62,191 bases of DNA from DATGEO01 sp035310015 (GCA_035310015.1 DATGEO010000145.1:1-62191), one strand, 5' to 3'. Positions 34,629-43,467 are shown, counted from the stretch's first letter. The notes: a model not told the origin generated them from the sequence alone. Numbers and translations are program-made.

Positions 34629-35640
34629 GCGGCGCCAGGCTACCGGACGTGGCCGCCGGCGCGACGGCGGGCCGGCGTGCACGTGCCACCAGGGCTGCGA
34701 TCACCATGAGGATCAAGCCCGCCAGCAGCCACAGGGAGAGCACCCCGACCGGGGTGCCGATCCCGGCGTTGTCGAAGTACAGCGCTCCCCGAACCGCGCT
34801 GTACAGCTGGCCGGCCGGCATCGCGGGGGCGAGCCAGCGGTAAGCGTCGGGCAGAAGCTGGCTTCCTATCGGCCCGCCCGAGGTCACGAGGTCGAGCAGC
34901 ACCGCCACGAGGGCGGAGAGTGCCACTCCCGGCGGGCCGAGCAGCGACGCCAGGCCCACGACCACCGCGCCCACGGCCGCCGAGGTCAGCGCGACCAGCG
35001 CTGTGGCGGTCCAGGAGCCCGATCCGTAGTCGCCCGCGATCCAGGTGGCGAGACCCATCGCCACCGGGGCGGCCACCACCGCGTACACGAGGACGGCCGC
35101 GGTCTTTGCGCCAAGGCTCACCGTGCGGCTCAGCCCGACGAGCGCGCCCGCGATGGTGGTCGAGACGAGGATGGCGAGGATGACGAAGAAGAGGATCAGG
35201 CCGTGAGGGTCGCCGGCGGCAAAGGGATGAATCGTCTCGACGGTGAGAGTTTGACCCTGGGCTTTGAAGACGTTGGTGAAGGCACCGGTCATGACGCCGG
35301 TCACGGCGTCACCCGCGGCGGCGGCGACGATGAGCGTGGGACCGCCCTGACCGACGACCAGGGCGCCGTCCACGTCGCGCGAATCGATGGCTGCGCGCGC
35401 ATCGCTCTCGCTCGCGTAGGTCGTGAACTGGAACGCGCCTGGTGCGTTGGCGGCAAACGCGGTCGAGATCTGCTGCACCACCGGCGCCGGTCCGACAAGG
35501 CCGACGGGGATGTCGTGAGGGGAAGGGCTCTTGATCGCCGGAGTGATCAGACCGATCAGCATCACCAGCGCGAACAGTCCCGCAAAAAACGGGGCGACGT
35601 AGGTCTGCGGCCGGGTTCTCATCGGGGTCTTGGCTTCCAT
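34612..35640 (-). CDS. YhgE/DUF3533-like membrane transporter subunit
   Basis: A 342-residue protein: one N-terminal helix, a periplasmic domain of about 130 residues (VGLVGPAPVVQQISTAF...VDGALVVGQGG) and five C-terminal helices. This layout matches YhgE/Pip-like and DUF3533 proteins and half-size ABC-2 permeases such as MmpL-associated exporters; no ATPase is adjacent. GGAGG is five bases before the ATG at 35640, preferred over the ATG at 35652. With the overlapping TetR gene it forms a small regulated export operon. Confidence 0.75.
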   Translation of the reverse strand: MEAKTPMRTRPQTYVAPFFAGLFALVMLIGLITPAIKSPSPHDIPVGLVGPAPVVQQISTAFAANAPGAFQFTTYASESDARAAIDSRDVDGALVVGQGGPTLIVAAAAGDAVTGVMTGAFTNVFKAQGQTLTVETIHPFAAGDPHGLILFFVILAILVSTTIAGALVGLSRTVSLGAKTAAVLVYAVVAAPVAMGLATWIAGDYGSGSWTATALVALTSAAVGAVVVGLASLLGPPGVALSALVAVLLDLVTSGGPIGSQLLPDAYRWLAPAMPAGQLYSAVRGALYFDNAGIGTPVGVLSLWLLAGLILMVIAALVARARRPAVAPAATSGSLAPHGANG

Positions 35641-35653
35641 CCCAACCTCCATG

Positions 35654-35700
35654 AATTCCTCAGGCGTAGAATTCTACGCGCGAGGAATTAAGGCGTCAAG
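35654..35700 (-). promoter_or_regulatory. Promoter with nested dyad operator
   Basis: On the minus strand TTGACG and TAGAAT are separated by exactly 17 bases. The -10 lies inside a perfect 16-bp palindrome GCGTAGAATTCTACGC (35664-35679). Outside it, AATTCCTC (35654-35661) and GAGGAATT (35682-35689) are perfect inverted arms with the same centre, 35671.5. Only the two dinucleotides between inner and outer arms break the symmetry. A TetR dimer bound here would block the promoter. Confidence 0.75.
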
Positions 35701-35821
35701 AGCGGGCGCCTGGTACGACGTCACACCTGCGTCGCGGGCGGGCTGCACCAAAATTTGCAGCACTGTCGGGGTAAGGCCGCAGCCGCGCTGATACGGTCCG
35801 CCCGTCCTCGGGGACGGAGGG

Positions 35822-36901
35822 ATGAAGACTCGCTCGCTGCGCTTGCTCGTGGTCGTGGCCCTGGCGTGTCCCCTCGTGGCGTGCGCACCTGTAGCCACGG
35901 CCGGCCAGCTGGTTCTGATCGCCAACGGCGTTCGCAACACGGTCGCGGGCGCTCGCATCGACGCCCACAGCGGAACGATCCTCCGCGCCTCCGACGGCCG
36001 CTTCTACTGGTACGGCGAGAGGTACGGGTGCGGCTTTTACTGGAACGACCCGACGAGCCCCTACTGCGGCGTACAGGTCTACAGCTCGCGCGACCTGGTC
36101 AACTGGGACGGCCCGTGGCCCGCATTCAATGCCGGCACCGGCTACTGGCAGGATCTCTGCATGCACGTCGCATCGGCGCCGGGCAACGGCTGCTTTCGGC
36201 CCAAGGTCGTGTTCAACCCCAGGACGCGGCTTTACGTGCTGTGGCTGAACACACCGGAAACCGACGACGGTTATCGCGTCCTGACCAGCCACGCGCCGCT
36301 GGGCCCGTTTCAGCTCGCCGCGCGGCCGGAGCTTCAGGACGACGGCATTCCGGACTGGAGCGGCAGCCCGAACACACGCGACGGCGACGAAGGGCTTTTC
36401 GTCGACCCAAGCGGCGGTGGCTGGGTCATCTGGAATCGTGGCGGCAGGATGCTCGAAGAGGCGCTCGACGACACCTTCACCACGGGCAGGGGTGTGCCGC
36501 AGGTGATCATGAACTACCCCGAGCTGAAGCCCTATGAGGGCGTCGAGTCGCCGTCGGAGTTCGTGCACGATCGCCGCTACTACATCGCGATGAGCCTGCC
36601 CCGCTGCCCGTACTGCGACGGGACCAACACCGCGATCGAGCAGGCGCCCGGGCCCGACGGGCCGTGGTCCTTCCAGGGAACGGTGTCGGCAAAGTCCTGT
36701 GGCGGCCAGCCGAACGAGGTCGATGCGCTGGGCGGCGGCCTGCTGCTGTGGACGAGCGACCAGTGGCTTCAGGGCGGCGTCGCGGGCCTGGCTCCCCGGC
36801 TCAACGAGACGCTCGCAACCCAGGCCTGGGAGCCGCTTGGCTTCCGCGGCTCCGACGTCACGCCGATCAGCTGCCGGCCGGAGTTCCGGCTCGCCCTCTA
36901 G
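35822..36901 (+). CDS. Secreted GH43-like beta-propeller lipoprotein
   Basis: A 359-residue exported protein with a lipobox-like LVAC near residue 21. The domain looks like a five-bladed GH43-type propeller: DAHSGTILRASDGRFYWYGE (first blade), DLVNWDGP, FRPKVVFNPRTRLYVLW and SPSEFVHDRRYYIAMS match the repeated strand patterns of arabinanases and related enzymes. Which acids are catalytic is not clear. An AGGG-type ribosome binding site precedes the ATG. Carbohydrate binding or cleavage on the cell surface is likely. Confidence 0.7.
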   Translation: MKTRSLRLLVVVALACPLVACAPVATAGQLVLIANGVRNTVAGARIDAHSGTILRASDGRFYWYGERYGCGFYWNDPTSPYCGVQVYSSRDLVNWDGPWPAFNAGTGYWQDLCMHVASAPGNGCFRPKVVFNPRTRLYVLWLNTPETDDGYRVLTSHAPLGPFQLAARPELQDDGIPDWSGSPNTRDGDEGLFVDPSGGGWVIWNRGGRMLEEALDDTFTTGRGVPQVIMNYPELKPYEGVESPSEFVHDRRYYIAMSLPRCPYCDGTNTAIEQAPGPDGPWSFQGTVSAKSCGGQPNEVDALGGGLLLWTSDQWLQGGVAGLAPRLNETLATQAWEPLGFRGSDVTPISCRPEFRLAL

Positions 36902-37743
36902 CCCAGCACCTCGAGCAGCTTCTCCGCGAACTCCTCGGGCCGCTCGTCGAAGCCGCCGTGGGCGCCGGGGAAGACGACCGCCTCGATCCCCAGCTCGCGG
37001 GCCAGGCCGAGTCCGCCGTTGTGAGCCAGCTGTCCGCCTGACTCGGCTCCGACCGCGGGCACGATGCGGCACGGGCACGCCTTCAGCGCCTCGAGGTCGG
37101 GCCGGTAGTGCCCGAGGTTGCGGATGTAGCGGCCGAAGAAGAAATCCATGTTCTTCTGCATGACGGCCATCGCCTCCTTTGCCTCCGGCGTAGGTTCGCC
37201 TTCTGGCTCGGGCGGCGGGCCGCCCTGGATTCCGATGAGCGCCATGAACTTCTGCACCGCCGGAAAGAATCCCGCCTCGGCATAGGTATCGCAGACGCCG
37301 TTCATCGCCGCCCGCATCTCCGCGCTCCCGGCCAGCAGATCCGGCGCCGGCGGCTCGTGGGCGACGACGGCCTCGATCTGGTCGGGGTGCCGCCGCGCGA
37401 GCTCCAGCGCGATCACGGCACCGCCGCTGTTGGCGAACACGGAAGCCTTCGCCCGAGGTGCGCCCACGGTGTCGATCAGACGGTAGGCGTCGTCCGCGAA
37501 GACCTCGACCATCCGCGCGTCGTCTTTCGAGTCGAGTGCGGTGCTGTGAGAGAGGCCGCGCGGATCGTAGGTGACCACCGTGAAGCGCTCGGCCAGGCGA
37601 TTCTCGATCTTCCTGAAGGTGGTCGCGTCGGCGGGCCCGCCCGGCATCATCAGCAGCACAGGCCCGGAGCCACGGACCTCGTAGTAGATCTGCGCGCCAG
37701 GCACGTCCAGCATTCCGGTCTTGAACATCGGCATGAGTTTCAT
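36898..37743 (-). CDS. Alpha/beta hydrolase
   Basis: A 281-residue alpha/beta-fold hydrolase. The oxyanion region is LLMMPGGPADATTF, the nucleophile Ser106 lies in ANSGGA (a variant of GxSxG) and the catalytic histidine in PGAHGGF near the C-terminus. Substrate unknown. The ATG at 37743 is chosen; frames reaching further upstream run antisense through the thioredoxin gene. It overlaps the GH43-like gene's stop by four bases, tail to tail. Confidence 0.88.
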   Translation of the reverse strand: MKLMPMFKTGMLDVPGAQIYYEVRGSGPVLLMMPGGPADATTFRKIENRLAERFTVVTYDPRGLSHSTALDSKDDARMVEVFADDAYRLIDTVGAPRAKASVFANSGGAVIALELARRHPDQIEAVVAHEPPAPDLLAGSAEMRAAMNGVCDTYAEAGFFPAVQKFMALIGIQGGPPPEPEGEPTPEAKEAMAVMQKNMDFFFGRYIRNLGHYRPDLEALKACPCRIVPAVGAESGGQLAHNGGLGLARELGIEAVVFPGAHGGFDERPEEFAEKLLEVLG

Positions 37744-37807
37744 GCTGGTATTGACCGCCCGGCGGGCAAAAACTAATCGGCGAGCCCAAGCTCGTAATCT
37801 CTGTCGC

Positions 37808-38542
37808 GTGGACGTTTCGGAGAGCAGCTTCCAGACGGCGGTGATCGACCGCTCGCATTCCATCCCGGTGGTCGTCGACTTCTGGGCCGCCTGGTGCGGG
37901 CCGTGCCGGATGCTCGGACCGGTGTTGGAGCGCGAAGCGGCCAAGCGTGCGGGGAAGCTGGAGCTGGTGAAGCTCGACGTCGACGCCAACCCGGCCATCT
38001 CGCAGGCGTACGGCATCCAGGGCATTCCGGCGGTGAAGGCCTTCTCCGAAGGCCGCGTCAAAGCCGAGTTCGTCGGCGCTCAGCCGGCGGCGGCGGTGGC
38101 TCGCTTCCTCGACTCGCTCCTACCGTCCGAGGCGGAGCTCCTGGCCGCGAAGGGTGACGAGGAATCGCTGCGCGCGGCCCTGGCGCTCGACGCCGGCAAC
38201 GCGGCGGCGGCGGTCCCCCTCGCGCGGATGCTCCACGCCCGGGGCCAGACCGAGGAAGCGCTCGACGTTCTGGGGAAAGTTCACGGAAGCTTCGTGGCCG
38301 ACGGGCTGGCGGGAAGGCTCCGCCTGGAGCGGACCGGAAGGCCGGATCTCAGCACGGCTTTCAACGCGCTGGATTCGGGCGACACCGAGAGCGCGCTCGA
38401 GGCGCTCATCGACGCGATCCCCCGGGCGCGCAGCGCTCGGGACGACATCCGCCGCGTCGTCGTCGGCGTCCTCGACGAGCTCGGCATGGACAATCCGCTC
38501 GCCAACAGCTCGCGGCTGAGGCTCGCCTCCGCTCTCTACTAG
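37808..38542 (+). CDS. Thioredoxin-domain co-chaperone (CnoX/YbbN-like)
   Basis: A 244-residue cytosolic protein. Residues 1-105 are a thioredoxin fold with the active site WCGPC (Cys30 and Cys33) and the cis-Pro loop GIPAVKAF. The C-terminal 130 residues are TPR-like helices ending in a short LANSSRLRLASALY tail. This layout is that of CnoX/YbbN, which guards unfolded proteins from oxidation and hands them to chaperones. TAATCT ends seven bases before the GTG start and there is no ribosome binding site, so the mRNA is probably leaderless. Confidence 0.88.
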   Translation: MDVSESSFQTAVIDRSHSIPVVVDFWAAWCGPCRMLGPVLEREAAKRAGKLELVKLDVDANPAISQAYGIQGIPAVKAFSEGRVKAEFVGAQPAAAVARFLDSLLPSEAELLAAKGDEESLRAALALDAGNAAAAVPLARMLHARGQTEEALDVLGKVHGSFVADGLAGRLRLERTGRPDLSTAFNALDSGDTESALEALIDAIPRARSARDDIRRVVVGVLDELGMDNPLANSSRLRLASALY

Positions 38543-39216
38543 CTCGAGTCGCGGATCGTCGCCAGCGACCGCCGCTGCGTGCCCGCGCCGTCGAAGTTGT
38601 CGGGCGACAGCCAGGCTTCGAAAGCCGCGCGCACTCGCGGCCATTCGCCGTCGAGCATCGAGAACCAGGCGGTGTCTCGATTGCGGTCTTTGACCACGAG
38701 GTGCTGGCGGAACACTCCCTCGTACGTGAAACCAAAACGTGCGGCGGCGCGGCGTGACGGTTGGTTGAGCGCGTCGCATTTCCATTCCAGCCGGCGGTAG
38801 CCCAGGTCGTCGAACACGTGGCGGCACATGAGGTAGATGGCCTCGGTCGCTTTGCGCGTCCGCTGCAGGCCGGGCGCAAACCAGATGTTGCCGATCTCGA
38901 TCACGCCGTGCTCCGGCACGATCCGCATGTAGCTCGTCATGCCCGCCGCCTCGTGCGTCTCGAGGTCGATGATGGCGAAGAACAGCGGATCCGCGGATGC
39001 GGCGCAGCGCTCGAGCCAGGCTTCGAACTCCTCGAATGCCGCGAACGGGCCGTAGGCCAGATGGCGAAACAGGCGATCGGCGCCGGCTGCGTCCGGGTGC
39101 GCGGCGGCGAAAAGCGAACGGCCGTGACGCGCGGGATCCAGCGGCTCGAGCCGGACGCTCGCGCCCGTCAGCGCGGCCTTTGCCGGCGCGTCGACCGGCT
39201 TCCAGCCCAGGCTCAT
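38539..39216 (-). CDS. GNAT acetyltransferase, RimJ/RimL-like
   Basis: A 225-residue acetyl-CoA-dependent N-acyltransferase. The pattern GMTSYMRIVPEHGVIEIGNIWFAPGLQRTRKATEA gives the central beta strands and acetyl-CoA-binding motif; LNQPSRRAAARFGFTYEGVFR is the typical C-terminal block of the RimJ/RimL group. Acceptor unknown. It overlaps the MocR gene by four bases (same strand) and the thioredoxin gene by four bases (tail to tail). Confidence 0.85.
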   Translation of the reverse strand: MSLGWKPVDAPAKAALTGASVRLEPLDPARHGRSLFAAAHPDAAGADRLFRHLAYGPFAAFEEFEAWLERCAASADPLFFAIIDLETHEAAGMTSYMRIVPEHGVIEIGNIWFAPGLQRTRKATEAIYLMCRHVFDDLGYRRLEWKCDALNQPSRRAAARFGFTYEGVFRQHLVVKDRNRDTAWFSMLDGEWPRVRAAFEAWLSPDNFDGAGTQRRSLATIRDSS

Positions 39217-40628
39217 CGGTCTTCTCGCTCGATCGACTGCAGCGCGGCTCCCAGCCGGCGAACCGATTCGCGCAGCTCCTCGTGACTCGCCGCGCCGCTG
39301 AAGCTCAGCCTCAGGTGACTCGACGGCGGTTCGGTGGCGAAGAACGATCGACCGGCGCCAACCACGACTCCATGCCGGCGCCCGGCCTCCGCGACCGCCG
39401 CTTCATCGGCGCCCTCCGGGAGCGTGACCCACATGTGCATTCCACCGCGCGGCGCGCGCGGCACCTCGAGCGCCGGAGCGTCCTGCTCGATGGCCTCGAG
39501 CACGACCCGGCGGCGTTCGCGCAGCGCGCGCCCGACGTCGACGATGTGGCGCGACCAGCCCGGCGACCTGACGAGCTCGAGGGCGGTCTCCTGCGTGAGT
39601 CGGTTGACGAACAGGTCATCCACCATGCGGATCGCCCGCAGGCGGTCGGCGACCGGGCCGCGCGCGACGAGCGCTCCTATGCGCAGGCTGGGCGCCGCCG
39701 GCTTCGTCAGCGAGGAGATGTAGATGACGCGACCCTGGCCGTCCATCGAGATGAGCGATGAAGGATTGGTGCCCTCGTATCGCAGCCATCTGGCCCAATC
39801 GTCCTCGATGACGAAGGCGCCGGCTTGGGCCGCGGCCTCGAGCACCTCGCGCCGGCGCTCCGCGGACATCACGACGCCGGTGGGATTGTGGTGGGTGGGC
39901 TGGACGTAGATCGCCTTCGAGCCTGTTGCCTCCAGCGCCTCGCTCAGGAGATCGGGCAGGATCCCATCGGCGTCCATCGGCACGGGGACGATGCGTATGC
40001 CGGCGGCGCGGGCGATGGCCAGCGCGCCCGGATAGGTGGGCGCCTCGACGATGAGCGTCGCGCCCGCCGGGACCAGCGCGCGAAAGCTTGCCGAGATCGC
40101 CGACTGGCCGCCGTTGCAGACGATCACGTCGGCGGCGCTGAATCCCGCCCCGTGGTGACCGGCGAACCACTCCCGCAGTCCCAGAACGCCTCGCGGGTCG
40201 GGCGCCTCCCACGTCTCCGAGCGGCTCACCGCCCGGTGGGCGGCGATGGTGAGCGCGCGGATCGGCATCAGCGACGGGTGGAGGTACCCGCCGGCCAGGG
40301 ACAGCGCGCCGCGGGGATTGGCGTCGAGGTAGGTCTGCAGCGCGCCGGCGTCGATGGCCCTGTCGCCGAGGGCGACGGTCTGCCAGACAGAGTCCAGCCG
40401 GTCCATTGCCGGCGGAGCCGCGCGGTCGGCGACGAAGGTCCCGGATCCAGGCCGGGTGCCCAGCACTCCCTCGGCGCTCAAGGCCGCCAGCGCGCGGGAT
40501 ACGGTCACCGGGCTCACCCGATACCCGGCCGCGATCTCGCGCGTCGACGGGAAGCGCGTCCCGGGCGCCATGCCGTGGGCGCGGGAGCGCAGGCGCACCG
40601 TGAGCGTTTGAACGCTGCTATCGCTCAT
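39213..40628 (-). CDS. MocR/PdxR-type GntR regulator with aminotransferase domain
   Basis: A 471-residue regulator made of an N-terminal GntR winged helix (FPSTREIAAGYRVSPVTVSRALAAL) and a class I aminotransferase-like domain. The PLP lysine is in SSLTKPAAPSLRIG. MocR proteins sense PLP or amino compounds and control adjacent, often divergent genes. It is divergent from the EamA transporter with repeats in the shared region, and co-directional with the GNAT gene, so both are candidate targets. Confidence 0.9.
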   Translation of the reverse strand: MSDSSVQTLTVRLRSRAHGMAPGTRFPSTREIAAGYRVSPVTVSRALAALSAEGVLGTRPGSGTFVADRAAPPAMDRLDSVWQTVALGDRAIDAGALQTYLDANPRGALSLAGGYLHPSLMPIRALTIAAHRAVSRSETWEAPDPRGVLGLREWFAGHHGAGFSAADVIVCNGGQSAISASFRALVPAGATLIVEAPTYPGALAIARAAGIRIVPVPMDADGILPDLLSEALEATGSKAIYVQPTHHNPTGVVMSAERRREVLEAAAQAGAFVIEDDWARWLRYEGTNPSSLISMDGQGRVIYISSLTKPAAPSLRIGALVARGPVADRLRAIRMVDDLFVNRLTQETALELVRSPGWSRHIVDVGRALRERRRVVLEAIEQDAPALEVPRAPRGGMHMWVTLPEGADEAAVAEAGRRHGVVVGAGRSFFATEPPSSHLRLSFSGAASHEELRESVRRLGAALQSIEREDR

Positions 40629-40680
40629 CGCCAGATGACAATATCACTTGCAACTCCGCGTGAACGTGCTAGCCTGGGTC

Positions 40681-41610
40681 GTGAGCAGCGCTAGTATCGG
40701 TATCCGCAAAACATCGATACCGGTATCCGGCCTGACGCTGGCGGCGATCGCCGTTCTCATGTTCTCCGGCACCGTTCCGGCCACCCGCATCGCCGTGGCC
40801 ACCATCGACCCCGTCGTGGTCGGCGTGGGCAGGTCGGTGCTCGGCGCGATCCTCGCCGTCGCCTATCTCGTCGCGATCCGCGCGCCGTGGCCCGCCCGTC
40901 GCCAGCTGCCGGGGATCGCCGTCGTCGCCCTCGGCGCCGGCGTTGGGTTCGGATGGTTCAGCGCTGAGGCGCTGCGCACCGTCGGCGCCATCCACGGCTC
41001 GATCGTCATCGGGCTGCTGCCGGTGCTGACGGCGGTCTTCGGGGTGCTGCGCACCGGGGCCCGGCCGCGACCGCTGTTCTGGATCGCGACCGCTGCCGGG
41101 ACCGCGGTGGTTCTTTGGTACGCCGCTTCAGGAGGCCGGTCGGAACCGCTCGGCATCGGCGACGCGTACCTGGTCATCGCTCTGGTGCTCGCCGCGGCGG
41201 CATACGCCGAGGGCGGCCGGCTGGCTCAGACCATGCCGGGCGGCCAGGTCATCGCCTGGGGCCTGGTGGCGGCCCTGCCGATCTCGGTGCCGCTGACGCT
41301 TGCGGCTCTCTTGAGGTCGCCGTTCACGCCCAGCGCAGGGTCGCTGGCCGCCCTCGCGTACATGGCCGTGTTCTCCGTCTTCGTCGGGATGATCCTGTGG
41401 TACCGCGGAATGGGCCTGGCCGGCGTGCCGAGGGTCAGCGCGATGCAGCTGGCGCAGCCGCTGCTGTCGGTGATCTGGTCGTGGCTTCTGATCGGCGAGC
41501 CGCTGCGCCCGCAGACGATCGTGGCCGCGATCCTGGTCCTGGTCTGCGTCGCCACCGCGCAGCGCGCGCGGATGGCGCCCGCCCGGGCGCCGGTGGCTAG
41601 GGTTTTCTAG
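40681..41610 (+). CDS. EamA/DMT-family transporter
   Basis: A 309-residue transporter with ten hydrophobic helices in two EamA repeats. The family exports or imports metabolites such as amino acids; substrate unknown. TTGCAA (40648-40653), a 16-base spacer and TAGCCT (40670-40675) form a promoter whose expected start point falls on or next to the GTG start codon, so the mRNA is probably leaderless. Divergent from the MocR gene, whose product is the likely regulator. Confidence 0.88.
   Translation: MSSASIGIRKTSIPVSGLTLAAIAVLMFSGTVPATRIAVATIDPVVVGVGRSVLGAILAVAYLVAIRAPWPARRQLPGIAVVALGAGVGFGWFSAEALRTVGAIHGSIVIGLLPVLTAVFGVLRTGARPRPLFWIATAAGTAVVLWYAASGGRSEPLGIGDAYLVIALVLAAAAYAEGGRLAQTMPGGQVIAWGLVAALPISVPLTLAALLRSPFTPSAGSLAALAYMAVFSVFVGMILWYRGMGLAGVPRVSAMQLAQPLLSVIWSWLLIGEPLRPQTIVAAILVLVCVATAQRARMAPARAPVARVF
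40694..40728. promoter_or_regulatory. GTATC repeats next to the MocR/EamA divergent promoters
   Basis: GTATC occurs at 40694-40698, 40700-40704 and 40723-40727; CGGTATCC is exactly repeated at 40698-40705 and 40721-40728, 23 bases apart. GATACCGGTATC at 40716-40727 is a perfect 12-bp palindrome. Mixed direct and inverted repeats are typical of MocR binding sites. They overlap the first codons of the transporter. Confidence 0.5.
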
Positions 41611-42352
41611 CTCGGATGTAGGCGCTGCCGATCTTGCCATCCACGCCGGGCATCATCTCGGTGGCGTGAATCTCGAAGTCGGGGTCTTGGAAACCGGCGT
41701 CGAGCAGCGCGGCCCGATAGGTCTCGACCGGGATCGTCCCCGACAGGCACCCGGCCCACGCGTCGAGCGATTTCTTCAGCTCGGGGTCGAGGGCATCGAG
41801 CTCGACCATGTCGGCGACGGCGAAGAGCCCGCCGGGCCGCAGCACGCGGAAGGCTTCCTTGATGACGGCGCCCTTGTCCTCGGCGAGGTTGATCACGCAG
41901 TTCGAGATGACGACGTCGATCGACGCGTCGGGCAGCGGAACGTTCTCGATCGTGCCCTTGAGGAAGGTGGCGTTGGTCAGGCCGGACTTCTTTTTGTTGC
42001 CGTTGGCGAGCTCGAGCATCTCGTCGGTCATGTCGACGCCGTACGCGTGACCGCCCGGCGCCACGCGCTTGGCCGAGAGCAGCACGTCGAGGCCGGCTCC
42101 CGACCCGAGGTCGAGGACGACCTGGCCGGGTTCGAGCTGGGCCAGCATCGTCGGGTTGCCGCAGCCGAGACTGACCGATTCGCTGAGGCCGATGGCCTTG
42201 AGCTCCTCAGCCGAGTACGAGCCGCTGCATCCGCAATCCGGGCCGTCGGCCTGACAGCATCCGTCGGGGCCGGTGCCCTGCGCGTTGAAGACGACGAGCT
42301 GCTTCGCCGCGCTGGCATACCGCGATCGGACGGCTTCTCGGACTTCGCTCAT
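41597..42352 (-). CDS. arsM: Arsenite S-adenosylmethionine methyltransferase
   Basis: Methylates As(III) to mono-, di- and trimethyl forms with SAM. The 251-residue protein has the SAM motif VLDLGSGAGLD, the post-I acidic residue in YGVDMTDEML and the ArsM-specific CCQADGPDCGC region plus later SNCVINL and WAGCLSG cysteines that bind arsenic. AGGAG precedes the ATG at 42352 by a normal distance. It is divergent from arsR across two ArsR-type operators and overlaps the EamA gene tail to tail by 14 bases. Confidence 0.93.
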   Translation of the reverse strand: MSEVREAVRSRYASAAKQLVVFNAQGTGPDGCCQADGPDCGCSGSYSAEELKAIGLSESVSLGCGNPTMLAQLEPGQVVLDLGSGAGLDVLLSAKRVAPGGHAYGVDMTDEMLELANGNKKKSGLTNATFLKGTIENVPLPDASIDVVISNCVINLAEDKGAVIKEAFRVLRPGGLFAVADMVELDALDPELKKSLDAWAGCLSGTIPVETYRAALLDAGFQDPDFEIHATEMMPGVDGKIGSAYIRARKP

Positions 42353-42367
42353 CAGGCTGTCTCCTTG

Positions 42368-42420
42368 CATCGATGAATGTCGATGGCTACGCTAGCACAA
42401 CCCATCGACGAATATCAATG
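42368..42420. promoter_or_regulatory. Two ArsR-type operators
   Basis: CATCGATGAATGTCGATG (42368-42385) has perfect 6-bp arms around six bases. CATCGACGAATATCAATG (42403-42420) has the same length and half-site pattern with one wobble. They are 35 bases apart, one near each divergent start. This matches the 6-6-6 dyad layout of ArsR/SmtB operators. Confidence 0.75.
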
Positions 42421-42439
42421 GGTTGTGTATCATCGGGGC

Positions 42440-42784
42440 ATGGCTCTGAAGCCGCTGCCCGTCCTCCGGGAGCGCGGCACGTGCTGCGCGCTGCCTGATG
42501 TCGACCAGGACTGGGCGGACCGCACATCGGCGCTGATGAAGGCGCTGGGCGACCCGACGCGGCTCACGATGGTGGCGGCGCTGTGGAAGGCGCAGCAGCC
42601 GGTATGCATCTGCGACTTCACCGCCGACCTGGAGTTGAGCCAGTCCACCATCTCGCATCACATGGCCAGGCTCAAAGAGGCAGAGCTGGTCGAAGCCCGG
42701 CGGCAGGGGATCTGGATGTACTACACCCTGCGCAAAGACCTTCCCGCGCCGACGCAGAAGCTGCTGCGGCAGCTGCTCGGCTAG
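42440..42784 (+). CDS. arsR: ArsR-family repressor
   Basis: A 114-residue winged-helix repressor (ALGDPTRLTMVAAL...CICDFTADLELSQSTISHHMARLKEAELV). Cysteines lie in GTCCALP and in VCICDF of the DNA-binding helix region, the place where ELCVCDL-type ArsR proteins bind As(III). TATCAT at 42428-42433 ends six bases before the ATG with no ribosome binding site, so the transcript is probably leaderless. The operator overlaps its promoter, implying autoregulation. Confidence 0.92.
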   Translation: MALKPLPVLRERGTCCALPDVDQDWADRTSALMKALGDPTRLTMVAALWKAQQPVCICDFTADLELSQSTISHHMARLKEAELVEARRQGIWMYYTLRKDLPAPTQKLLRQLLG

Positions 42785-43467
42785 CGGTTCACAGGAGCGG
42801 TCTGCTCGCTGCGTTCCGGCCGGACGGGCGCTCGAGGCATCGTCTGCACGGCGTGAATCCCGGCGGCTATCGCAGCTCCCCCCAGCGGCCCGACGACGTA
42901 GAGCCAGAGATCGCCCCAGCCGCCGCCTGAGAACAGCGCCCCGGCGAGGGTCGCGGAAAAGCCGACGGCCGGGTTGAACGCCGCGCCCGAGATCGGGCCG
43001 GCCGTGAAGGCCCCCGCGGCCACGACCGCGCCGATCGCCAGCCCGTAGAACGAGTTCCCTGACGTCTCCTTGGTCGCGGCCACGTTCATGACGACCAGGA
43101 CCAGCGCGGTCGTGAACATGACCTCGGCGGCGAGCGCGGAATACCACGCGACGCCCGCGCCGGGTTGGATGCCTGGCGTGTGGCCGCTGATGGCGTATGC
43201 GAACGCGAACGCCAGCGCTCCGGCGACGAGCTGGGTCGCCCAGTACGCGAGCATCGCGGGAGCGGGCAGGACACCGCGCAGGAACAGGCCGAACGAAACC
43301 GCCGGGTTGTAGTGCGCGCCGGAGACGTGGCCGCCCATGTAGACCATCGCCATCAACGCGAGGCCGACCACGAGCGGTGCCAGCGAACCGGCCTTTCCGG
43401 ACAGTGCGAGCGCGGTGAGAAAGATGAACGTGCCGGCAAATTCCGTGAGCAGGCGAGCACGCATCAT
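42781..43467 (-). CDS. Aquaglyceroporin of the arsenic module
   Basis: A 228-residue MIP channel with six helices and both NPA boxes (HYNPAVSFG and AFNPAVGFS). In several bacteria an aquaglyceroporin (AqpS) replaces the ArsB pump in ars operons and lets arsenite or methylated arsenic pass the membrane. Its position beside arsR and arsM supports that role. It overlaps arsR tail to tail by four bases. No ArsC, ArsA or ArsB is present, so export may rely on methylation and this channel. Confidence 0.88.
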   Translation of the reverse strand: MMRARLLTEFAGTFIFLTALALSGKAGSLAPLVVGLALMAMVYMGGHVSGAHYNPAVSFGLFLRGVLPAPAMLAYWATQLVAGALAFAFAYAISGHTPGIQPGAGVAWYSALAAEVMFTTALVLVVMNVAATKETSGNSFYGLAIGAVVAAGAFTAGPISGAAFNPAVGFSATLAGALFSGGGWGDLWLYVVGPLGGAAIAAGIHAVQTMPRAPVRPERSEQTAPVNR

